This document shows positions 36,308 through 47,687 of a stretch of DNA of 64,000 nucleotides, one piece after another. The notes under the pieces are model-generated. The model searched no databases, was not told where the DNA came from, and saw nothing but the letters and a program-made list of their open reading frames with translations. Made by a program: the position numbers and the translations under genes. How positions within the stretch are numbered: the stretch's first letter is position 1; every line of letters begins with the position of its first letter. The stretch comes from Cardinalis cardinalis (lineage: Eukaryota > Chordata > Aves > Passeriformes > Cardinalidae): assembly GCA_014549065.1 (NCBI GenBank), contig JACDOX010000170.1, positions 1,058,401 through 1,122,400 of the forward strand. Direction: 5' to 3'.

Positions 36308-39300
36308 GATCTCAGAGCAAATCATGAATGTGGGTGCTTGCTTGCAGCCTTGCAGATGAATCATTCATCAGCCACACCATGCCTGTATTCTGACGTGCTC
36401 CTCTCAGTCTGACTACAAAAATCACTTTTCAGCAGCTGTGAATATCCCAAATCCAACAAAGATCTGGATTTATTTCCTTGTGTAGCTACAAATGCCTTCT
36501 CATGGCTGGCTCACCTGTTAGATGCAGCCAAAGCCATGACAGCAACACAGAGACCTCCCACTAAGTCTCTTAGGGAACACCAATATGCTTCAGCGACTCC
36601 AAAAAACAGGGCTACCTGGGGGCAGAGCTACTTTCTCTTGTTGCAAACACACCATCTTATCTGCCAAATGAGGTGCATGTTGTCTTTATCAAAGTGATTT
36701 TTCTAAAAAGTCAAAGCAAACAGGATAAGTCAACCNCATCTCCAATTCAGTGGTGGTTCTGAAGTGAAGAGAAAGCACACAACATTGAACTTGCAAGCAT
36801 GCAAAAGCTAGACACAGACAGCAAGGCAGAAGAATTTTGAAATGATGTGAAATTACATTTTCCCTTAGAATCTACTTATTGTACAAATGATCACCTTGTC
36901 ATTTGCACCTTCAGATTATCTGGATTGGAGAGTGAGTAAGAAACATGAATAAGGATGAGGAAAGTTCTCCCAGTGAAGATGACCATCAGCAATTCCTAAT
37001 GGAATCTTCTGGTGTTAGCTGATGTAGAGGAAAAGGGAGACAAGAATGCGGGCAGCAAGAACAAGATACACTTGGCAATCGAGTTCAGTCTTCCTAAGAA
37101 ATTAATTAGTTTCACATTTTTGTGGTTCAAAGGCAGAAGTTGACTTTCCAAGTTCCAACTGCCTACAAAAGCCCAAATCTGTAATATTATCATACAAAAA
37201 AAACCCCAACCAAAATCCCCAAATCCAAATAAAAACAGACTGNGCCTGATATTTCAAGTCTTATTTTGCTTCAAATGCAAGTTTAAGTATATCTTCCTAC
37301 TCTTCCAAAAAGTGAAGTCTGTTAGAATTTTGCAATGTTTTCTCCTTTTGAGCTTTACAGGTTTGGCCTTATGATTTTAGCTACATAAGTAGATGGGGGA
37401 AAATGTTTTGTATGTTAAAAGAAAAATTTCAAGCTGCTTAGATTCATGACAGATTCACAATGGATTGTGTTTTCGACTTGACACACAATCANCTTCTAAA
37501 AAATTGTCTTTAAATGTTAGAGCATGCTAATAATCACTTCTTGCAAAGATTGTAGCATTTTCTTCCTAAAAACCTACATTCTTCCTGTAGTAGCATTTGA
37601 GTCACCCCAGAAATGGAGACACTTTCTTGCAGAAGGATAAACAATTCTTAAACTAGCAGGGATCAAATAATCCAAGAATGGAGTAGACAGCAAACCTACA
37701 AGCAGAGTGGACAGAAACATCTGAGGAGTAGGCTTGAATGAGTTATTCCAAAGAGAATCCCACCTTGGTAGGATAATGAATAAATAATATCCATTTAAAG
37801 GTAGAAGTCTGATCTGGTGTTTACTTGTGTCTCATATGAACATGTGGAGTCAAGCAGGAATCCCAGTGCAAATGTTTTAATTGCTCAACTTTCCTGCTTT
37901 TGCCTATATAATCAAAGTTTAAACTGTGTAAGGCTCTGTTATGCCTCCAGGTGTTTTACATTCATGTGACTGCCGGGGTTGCCACATCCTGTTTTGTGAA
38001 AGGGTGGCATGAAAAGTCAATTTTGAAGTCACAAGAGAGAAACAATCCAATGCAGTAATAAAGAGAGGTGACAAAATACAACACTTAACAGTGAAGATGG
38101 AGTGCATTCTGCAAGAAAACAGCAATTTGGAAACCCTTTACTCTTAAGAAAGGCAGTGCATTATGCAAATAAATCAGCCATAATATCTGAATGCCACAGA
38201 AAGACAGCAGATAACATAGAGGTATTTTTATTTTACTGGCATTGTATGTTATCTTCCAGCTCAAACATCCTACTGAGACCAAGAATGGGCACTGCTGGAC
38301 TCATAAGAGAATGCATGGAGCACTGGTTAACAACTTTTTTTTGTTGTTTCATGTTTGTTACTGTGTGGTTCTAGCAAGTGAAACAGCTCACTGTAAAAAA
38401 AAGTGTGATTCTCCTAGAAATCATTAATAAATTATTTAAATTATTTAAAATATAACTATTTAGTATGTTAGCAGGAACTACAGCAGGCCTATCTTCTTGC
38501 ATAACAGAATAATGGCCGTGTTGGGTCAACTAAAGGCTCTGAGAAATCTGTATGTTATTTTAGAAGTACATTGTTTGCCAGAGTGATCATTTTAGTTCAC
38601 TTAAAAAGAGTAAAATCTGCACATAAACACACAGCAATACTTCTCCATCTTTCTCTCCTGTGTTGGGGGAATTTCTGCTTTTGTGTTCTATACTTTTCTC
38701 TCACAAGCAGCTTCACTTCCCTTGACAGTCTCCTCTTCCTATTGCCCCCACTCCCCAAAATGCCTCAAACATACACCATTTTTTGGGTGAAATAACCCTA
38801 TCTGGGCAGTGCATCAAGCCATATCAGCTGTTCCCAGCTGGCAAAGCAGCAGGATGAAGCATTTGGCTGGCTCTGCACTAAGACCACTGGGTGGTTGATA
38901 CTTGTGCATCCTGGTAGTTTAAGAAAAATTTCAGCAAATTATTAAAAATTTGGAATAAGAAGACACACTCAAAGATAGCAAAATGAAAATTAATATAGAA
39001 TACAGAAAGACTTCCCAATACCCTGGAGTATTTTGATTTCTGAATTCAGACAAAGAAATATGTAAAACAAGCAATACTCAGCAGATCAATAAAAGTGGCA
39101 TTCCTTTTTTGAACAAAAGAATATTAGTAATAATGAACTTAGGCAGTTCCCAATTTCTAGGCATGCTGTTTGTGCTTGCACAGACTTGAAAAACATCACC
39201 TCAGATACAAACAGAAGTGCAAATCAGTGGTGCCATCAGAAAGACAAATTCCAGACAATCTGAAGCCACAGGAATCACAAGCTGTGAGTGCAGGGCCAGG

Positions 39301-40802
39301 CTCAGATGAAATCTCACCTTGCACTTNGCTCTGCCAAAGCCTGGGGACCAACAGCACACACAGACATGGACAGCAAACAGGGTTTCAAAAAGCTCTGCAT
39401 GGTTTTTCAAGTCCCCAACACTATCCCTCCCCAGCATTTTAAGTTATTTCCACAAACCCTCAAATGACCATCATATAATAAAGTCTGGGACTAGAGAAGG
39501 GAAAAATAACATTGGTCAAACTGCAGTCAGTTCAAATGAAGCCAACGAAGCTGCCTTTACTGACACAGATACAGGGCCAGACCCATTTATCACACAAATT
39601 CCTTTCCAGTAATGCAACCATGCATTATTCCTGCCACAACATTCCTGACTCTGAGCAGCGTCAGGCATCCCAAAACTTACTACACAGGAAGTGCCACCCT
39701 TCTATAAATATCTGCCTGGCATAAAGGATTCCCACAGCCTGATCTCCTGCAATGAGAACAATGTGGAGCAGTGCTATGTACCAAAAGCCTTGTCTAGGAA
39801 CCATCCTCATCACTGCCTACTAAAGAGATCCTTTCAAAGCAAGCAGGACTAAAATACTCTAAGGAACTAAGTGCAGAGAGCCTGGACCACAGCTGGAAAA
39901 CAAACAGCTCATTTTTACTGGGAAGATGATGATCACAGATGACAGACATGTCACACTATTAAACAGTGCCCAACTCTGTTCCAAAGGAAGTGAGCCAAAA
40001 GATTAACACCTTCACACCAAATGTCTGAACTCAGATTCTTAATTTATAGGAGAGACAAATAATGCTGTAACGTGGATTTCAAGCAGTCTTCTTTAAAAAT
40101 GTATTTTTAATGACCTTGTATGCTGTACTTACCAAGTGACTGGCAAGTCTTCTTCAGGGTTAATATAAGAGGTGCAAATAAGCAAGAAACAATTTTGTAT
40201 TTTCTGTTAAACTGCCTCCAAGCTTCTAGAGTTACACAGAATCAAAACATTGGCTGGATTTTGTTAATGGGGTATACTCCTCTGTGTTATTTGGGCTGGG
40301 GAAAGAGTCCCCCCAGAGAAATCAGCAGCATGTGTTTTACCTCTGCACACCTGAACTCAGCTTGCCTATACAGAGCTGTGACCCTGCTGTGCTGTCTGTA
40401 ACCCCTGAGGTTCCAGTGCCCTCCTTTCCACACACTCACATATTGAGAAATAACAGGAAAACATTTCCATTCAGCAGAAACCAGATCAAAAACTACTGAA
40501 GTTCTTCGTTATTTAGATAGTAAATAGTCCCTTCTTAACAGAAATATATTAAGTAATTAGTAATCAATGTATAAACATTATCCAAAAAAGACCTAACTAG
40601 GGAAGACAATAAGTCTCCTTACTGGATACTATTTTGTCAAAAGGAACAATAACTATCATTGTCTTTCTCACAAACAAGGAAAATGTACAACATAATATTT
40701 TTGCCTTTTCATGTTTTACAAAAGCAAATGCTAAAAAGCCCACAAAGATATGCAGATTTTAAGGAGGAGCAAACTTTAGCAGTAAATAATTGACAAAGCG
40801 AT

Positions 40803-41790
40803 TTGTCCAGTTCTAAAAACTCCCTCCCTGAGAGAAACAATGGGTTTCCCTCTCCTTTGGCTTCAGAACTAAATGGAGACTGTTCTGGAGGAAANCTGGC
40901 CCCTGCAGGCCCCTGGCCCTGCAGCCCCCAGGCAGCAGCAGAGGAGCTGGAAGGTTCTCCCTCTCCCGGNGTGGATGGCAGCCCTGCGCCAGAGCCGCAC
41001 GCACCATCTTGCTCAGATGAAAAGATCACTGCTTCACCAGCAGAGCAAAATGGATCACTACAGAATTTAATTTGGGAGAGTATACAGCAATTAAATGCTA
41101 AAATAGACAAGCTACAGGGAGCTCTCTCAACTGGAGAGAGTAAATTAGAAACTATGTCAGTTAAAATAATTTAGACAGGCGGATGGGAGATTTGGAGGAC
41201 CGAATGAAGGCAGCACGATCTCTGCTGAAAACTTGTTTAAAAGCAAATAATGGTTGAAGGTATCCAGAACATTATTAAGAATTACGATGCATCTGAATTG
41301 AGAATTTGATGTTTTAAAAATTCTGCACATATCAGAAATGTTGGAGCCCTAGACATGAGGGCTTGGAATGAAACAAAACATTTTTAAACACTGAAACAGC
41401 TACCCTTAATGACATAGTTATATATGTTATCCTCACAAAGTGACCTTTGTCCTTGCCAGAACCAAAGCCCTTGTACCAGACTATTTATCATACTGGTCAT
41501 ATCTTAGGTTTAAGCTTGAAGACTCCTTCAAAAAACACCAACATGTTGGTTTTAACAGCACATCTACATTGATGAATCATTATATTGGAAGCACCACACA
41601 CTGTTTCTTATGTAGAACAAGCAGAGACAATAATTTCAGTAATGAAAGAGAAAACACTATATGCTACTTCAGCTTCTGTCTTCTTACAGCCCCATGAGAT
41701 TTCAGTGGCACTCCGAGAGACTGAGGTATGTAGTGAAAGGTNCTTTCTGACTAAAATCATACCTGTGGGTGTGCTCAACTGACCTGCTGT
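40803..41790 (+). mobile_element. Decayed L1-type non-LTR retrotransposon ORF1-like relic
   Basis: The frame open at 40803-41174 begins with a Ser/Pro/Ala-rich N-terminus. It continues into a coiled-coil-like segment around NLIWESIQQLNAKIDKLQG. After a frame change near 41168 it continues DRRMGDLEDRMKAARSLLK, the usual end of an L1 ORF1p coiled coil. Farther on, in other frames, LKILHISEMLE (about 41315-41350) resembles the start of the ORF1p RNA-binding domain. VEQAETIISVMKEKTLYATS and the following residues (about 41605-41725) resemble its C-terminal domain. The order coiled coil, RRM, CTD matches L1 ORF1 (Transposase_22). Several stops and frameshifts make it non-functional. No reverse-transcriptase part was seen. 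The similarity is judged by eye, and a host-gene-derived copy is also possible. Confidence 0.45.
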
Positions 41791-44642
41791 AGGTAACAAC
41801 AAACCTTTCATCTTCCCAGGCTAATCCTCTGCATTCACAGACTCTGGAAATCTCCAATGATTAACATCAGACACAGAGTTTAGAAAAAAAAAATTATACC
41901 TAATAAACTGAGTTAATTCATCTACACTATGCAGAATAACACCAAGAAAATTCAGAGGTCCTGTTTTTCTAGCAAAAAATACTATTAAGCCTCTTAGACA
42001 ACTACTGGACAGATGGCAAAGTATGTGCGTGATAAAAATTTTGAGTTGAGCAATTTATTAATAGATCATCTGTATGAGACAGGTATCCCCCTTCTAAAGT
42101 GGGCTTGCTGCTTACAAAGGACAACAGAGAAAAAATCACAGGTAAGCTGGGTAATTTTAGTAAGTAGCAGAATCCTGAAATACTGAACCTTGCACAGGAT
42201 GTATCCATTTATAACATCTTCAATTGCTTTCTCCCTTGGACTGTTTTGGTCATGCAGAAACAACTCCTGAACTCTCCCACAGAAGTATACAGGAGATTGA
42301 TAACTGATTTGAGAAATATTCACTTTAATATTTGTAGCTCTTTTGCTCTTTCAGATCACTTCCTCTAGAGATGTTGTGCAAGTTTCTCTTCTATAGTGAC
42401 AGGTTTAAATTTACTCTTAGATGCCTTTGACCAGCTAAACTCAGACTGTCCTTGCACTCGATGAAAACATGACTGTGCCTTTACAAAGTACATTAATTTT
42501 TGCTTGTGTTTGCAGAGCTACAGCTTGTGCTGTACCACTCAAGAGCCCTGGAATATGTGACTATCCTGTTTCCCTTAGCAGCAATAAAAGGACATCCTTT
42601 CTTGCAAAGTCTAGATCCCAACATGCTGGGCTCACTAATGCCCCAATGGTTCTACTTCTCTTTCACAGCCATTCACTCTCTGCTGTTGAGATCACTCCCC
42701 ATTAGGGACTGTCTGCTCCTTTCCTTTCCCCAGATGCTACAGCAGCCAGGGATGTGACCATTTCCTCCAGATCTGCTAAGGCACAGGGTACAGCAGTGTG
42801 CAAGCCTATGGGAACTACTACATAGTAATCATTAGCAAGCAAAAGCCANGAAGATGAAATAATTTTTATATAACAAAAGCTATAAAAGTAACTCCTACTG
42901 TAAACTCCTGTACAGTTTTACTTTGTCATGGATGTGGGCCCCAAGCTTGTGGAAGTTCAGCTGAAGTTGGCAGAGAAACTTATCATCAATCGGCTATTTA
43001 AATTCTCAAACCTTTCCTCTCAAAGGAGCAGATTTAAGGAAGTCTAGGCTTGAGCTGCTGCTGCCACGTGGCAGGTGAGGCTGTTAGANAAGCACAGCAT
43101 ACAGGGCTGGCAGCTCAGCAAAACACAGCAGTCCCTCATTTCCTGGGAGCTGTGTGCAGCTGCATCCTTCACATTGCCTCTGTCTCCAGGAGCAGCTCCC
43201 ATGCTCTGCTTCAGCTGTGGCACTTGCAGGCAGCATCCCCCTAGGCTGGGCTCATGTTCCTCCCTGCTTTTGAAGAGTTTGCTGTATAACTGTGTAGTAT
43301 TTCTGTACAGTTAGCTCCAACACAAAGTAGAAATACAGATAATTTACATAATGTTAGAGAAGGAGAAACAGCAGGTGATGAACTTAGCTCCTGAACTTCT
43401 GGCAAAAACTGGAGTAAAAACCACACTTATTTTGTGTGACCTCCTCCTTCCAGGGGGAGGACAGGGTAGCTGACTTCATAACCATGACTTTATTTACTGC
43501 CTAGCAACTCGTAACTCCACATTTTTTCATGTATCAACTAAAGAGACTCACAGGTTGTTCTCTGGTTTTGTTTTAAAATAATGGGCAATACCTGGTACAA
43601 AATTTACATTTAAGCTCACCTACCAATGCCNGGTACTTCAGCTCTACTTTGCTGACAGGAAGCCTCCAGCATCATGATTGGTGCTACTGCACTTTCAAAC
43701 AGCTACAAAAGAGAGATGTCCAGCTAGAGTCCCCCAACAGAGTCAGTCTTTAAGGAAAAATAATTAACTTATTTTTTTAAAGGGTAAACTACTTACTGAT
43801 TTATNGTTAGTTCAACCTCTTTTCTCTTTCCATTCCAGTCTCTAAATTTCCTTACTCTGTCTTGGTGTCACTTCAAGACAAATACCCAGAATCCTGAATG
43901 CTAAAAAGATGTGTTTGAAATAGTACCTCAAGCTCAGGAGTGAATATTTAATGTGAATTCAATATAATATTAAGAACAGTTTCTGCACCTCAGGCCATGC
44001 CTACCTACAAACCTTGTCCTGAGGAAACAAATACCATGCAGGAAGGCATATTGTGATACAGGCCCCAGAATTAACTCTTGACTATTTAAATAAACTTGCA
44101 AACATAAGCACNTTATTCAGCTCCTTTGTAATCTCCAACAAGGAAGCAAGTTTGAGGTAAAACTCCTCGAAGAAGAAACAAGGTGTAAAGATTAACTGCT
44201 CCAACATGCTTACATACTTTCATTCATCTTTCCAGAGAAAGACTTAATTATTTAGCATAGATATAACCTGTTAAAATGGGATTTTCAAAATACCAGTGTG
44301 TCATCAACCAGTTGTTATCATCTGAGGATAACTTCCATAGAGCGAATGCAGAATGTTAAATGACAAAGTTTGCAAGGCTCACGACAGAGAAAAGTCTGCA
44401 AGAGTGTCAATATTATTGACTCTTACTTTATATTTTTTCTGTACTGAAAAGTTGAACCTTAACTGCAAAAACCCACAGCAAATGGCTGAATGGTCTGTAA
44501 TGCCTGATGGCTGTGTGCTGAGCAGTGATGCTCACACCATGAATATTCCCCTGGGCAGAACCAGAGACTCAGGTCAGATGACTGATCCCTTTGGGAATTT
44601 CTCAGAGTTAGGCTAAAAGACTACTTCATAAAAGACAGCACA

Positions 44643-45515
44643 ATGTTCTTCAAAGTGAACATGTCAGCAATATTATTGCAGCATGAATGTATCTCCATTA
44701 TTAAATTAGTGACTGTGCTCTTTTTATTCTCTTGCATCTTGCTCACAGCTTCACAGCATGTGCCAAAATCACCAGAATACCTAAGAACAACAGGACACAA
44801 CACAGTTGGACAAGTGCCTCAAAATACAGAGAAATTACTGGACCTGCTGATGCTCTTCCCTCTCCCTGGATCTCCCACTGCCACCAAGGGGACACACTGC
44901 AGGGCCACCACTGCCCTCAGCTCCATGGCTGCGATCGTCATCACAACATCCACTCTGGAAGAGTTGGCTTTTCAAGGAAGGGTCTCCATTCCAACAGACA
45001 GTTGTCTGGCCCTTTACTACTATTCTTTATACTTATACCTTATTACTATTCTTTATCACTATTCTCTTGTGCCACTTTATTACTATTTCTATTATCCAAA
45101 CCTGCAGCTCACTATGAGGGGCAAAACCCCAGTGATAGAGATTCAATCTGCAAGTCTCCTCCCAGCTGTTATGTCAGAGCAGTGTGGCTGGCAGGGGATG
45201 GCTCCTGAGCACAGCAGGACTCTGCAGAGTTCAGGAAGGAAAAAAAAACTCGGGCTCTGCGGATCTCACCGGCATCGTCCTGCTGATGGGGGTGCTGAGC
45301 CTGATGTCAGCAGGGAGAAGCAGGGAACAAAGGGTGGGAATACAACCAGGGCAAAAGGGAGGCAGCTGAAAATTCACGTCTGTATGAAGCTGGAATGGGG
45401 GGACATGCTCACACATGTCAGACACCTCAGCTGTCACACCCTGTGCACACACAGCAGTGGGAATGGTGTGGGGTGCAGGTGCAGTTATTTATTTCTTTAT
45501 GTCTATGTTTATTAA
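44643..45515 (+). other. Unassigned 290-codon open frame
   Basis: Longest open frame in the window, plus strand, antisense to EHBP1. It starts MFFKVNMSAILLQHECISII and has an N-terminal hydrophobic run (KLVTVLFLFSCILLTA) that could act as a signal peptide or anchor. The middle is encoded by a degenerate TTACTATTCTTTAT tandem repeat (45012-45097), giving Tyr/Leu-rich residues. The last third is basic and low in complexity. A second frame is also open over 44732-45208, which argues that low stop density, not selection, keeps both open. No family, splice structure or promoter is recognised. It is most likely non-coding. Confidence 0.2.
45012..45097. repeat. Degenerate TTACTATTCTTTAT tandem repeat
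   Basis: Several imperfect copies of a unit near ttactattctttat run head to tail, for example tattctttatacttatacct followed by tattactattctttatcact. The pyrimidine-rich, stop-free character explains part of the long open frame across it. Confidence 0.65.
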
Positions 45516-47620
45516 CAACACAGTATACATTTTAACAGCAAGGATAAACATAAAGCATTCCAAAATGCACCTCAGCAATAAACATAAACCTCAAGTTTTT
45601 GAAAGCCTATCCCACCCTCCATCCCCCCCTCNAAATTTGTTTCAATCAGGGAAATAGCTAAATGGATTTCTTCTAACTTTGCACTTAAAGTCAAATTCAC
45701 CTCAAGGCTGACAAGCATAGAAAATTTCAGTCCAATGGGTGAATTTTTTTTTGTTAAAGCTGCAATAGCCTGAAAACAGGGGCTTGTAATGAAGCTGCCC
45801 CATCAACCATAACCACACTGTCAGTAGAGCAACACAATCATATTGCCTGTGCAAAGAAGCAATGCATTTAACATTTTCTTCACTGTGTATTATCTATTAG
45901 CTGAGTTTGTCACAGAGATATGTTGCAGTTCCTTGCAATACTTATGAATATATGGCAAGGCATACAAGAATCCATCTATGTCTGCTTCAGCACAGGTTTG
46001 TCTTATTACATTTTGGCAAACAACTTAAAACCCACCCTTCTCTTACCTTAGGTTTCTGTTAAATACTGTTACTATCTAGAAACTGAAGTCGTCTGAGGCA
46101 AACATCTCAGATCCTCCCATTGCAATCCTCTATTACTAATGCACATTACATGTTCAATTCTCCCTTGCTGTTCCTATGAAAAAGGTCTTGTCAAAAACAG
46201 ATTTCATTTTTTCTGTGTATGCACAAATTAGTTATGGATGATTAACAAAGCATTCATTCTTTTATTTGCTTTGGCTGAGACTTGATCTGTGTTACATTCA
46301 TGTGAGGGAAACACTCAATTTTACGTTGATTAAATATGAAACACTGCACTCTTGATAAAAAGAGTTGTATTCAGAGCTGCATATTATACTGACAAAAGAT
46401 GCATGTTCTTGGGCTAATAGTTTCTTAAACAAGTTTTTCCAGATTTTTAATTGCAAAAAACTTGATACAGCTGGGGTTGGTTTTTTTTTCTTTCTTAGCA
46501 AGTACCGGGCAGTGAGAGCTTTGTGTCCCAAAGCAATCTGGTGCTGTCTTAACAAACAACAATAGTTATTTCAAATTGGATATAATAAAAAGGAATTTTC
46601 AAGTTCTGCCCCACAATTTGATTTCTTTAAACATAACTTGCATTGTGAAACTTTTTTTAAAAAAGACAGCAAAACTAAGGACAGACAANAAACCATAATT
46701 ATAGAATTAGTCTTTTATTATATCAAAAATTCAACAAAAATAAAGAGGTATTGGAGAAATCTTACGGAAACTTACAGCCAATCATAACTGAGAACTTAGC
46801 CCTGATCTGCTGTACTGACCCCAGCTATCACAGGATAGCATGTGCACAAATGTTCCTCAGTAAGGCCCATAAATTCCCCATGTCCATTAAACACAGCGAC
46901 AGAGCTACACCAAAAAGGATGCACCTCGGTTAAGCAAGGAATTTAAGTGCAAGCCTGACTCTCAGTACACAACCTACTTGTAATTAAATCAAGTTAAAGA
47001 AAGCCATGTGATTAAACAGCTTGTTAAATTTGGGGACAAATTATTAGCCCTTATAAACCAGGAGATTCTATCTTGGAGTTTACAGCACATGGAAACAAAC
47101 ACGATCCCACAGAAACACGCACACAGGCAGAGCCTTGTGATACTTTTGCAATAGGGGATTTATTTTTAGTGAAACTATACAGAGTAAGGGCAGCTCTTAG
47201 TCAGGTTAGGAGGAGGTCTGGCCAGACATTCNTTCTTTTCTAAACTTTCAACAACAATTGATGGTCTAATAAAACCTTTGCTAATGTTCCTATGCCACAA
47301 AAATAAGTCTGTTCAGTATCTTTCTTACACATCACCAAAATGAAAGCATGAACTTAGAGTTTGCAATTTCACTGCCAAGGAGAGTGTCCTACCACAGCAA
47401 GAGGCTAGAAAGAGTCAAAGCAAGGGAATCTTGACACAAGTTGGGCTTAGGAAGGACACCTAGTGCTCCACGTGGAAGAAGGCGAATTCTGGAAGTGCTC
47501 CTGAAATATCACAGCACTGGATGACTGGACAGCAGGAGAGAACAGATGGAAATTTGGCCAAAGCAGGTTATGCACGGTCTCTGAGTAAAAGGCCTCTGCT
47601 CCCCATGAAGGGAGAGGCTT

Positions 47621-47687
47621 GCTAGCTNGTATTGAAGAGCTACCTGGTATTGGAAGAGCCTGCTAGCTGGCAGGTATTGGAAGAGCC
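47621..47687. repeat. 27-bp tandem repeat, about 2.5 copies
   Basis: The block ggtattggaagagcc occurs at 47646-47660 and again at 47673-47687, separated by tgctagctggca. A diverged earlier copy (gctagctngtattgaagagc) starts at 47621. It is a short local duplication with an N in the first copy. Confidence 0.75.
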
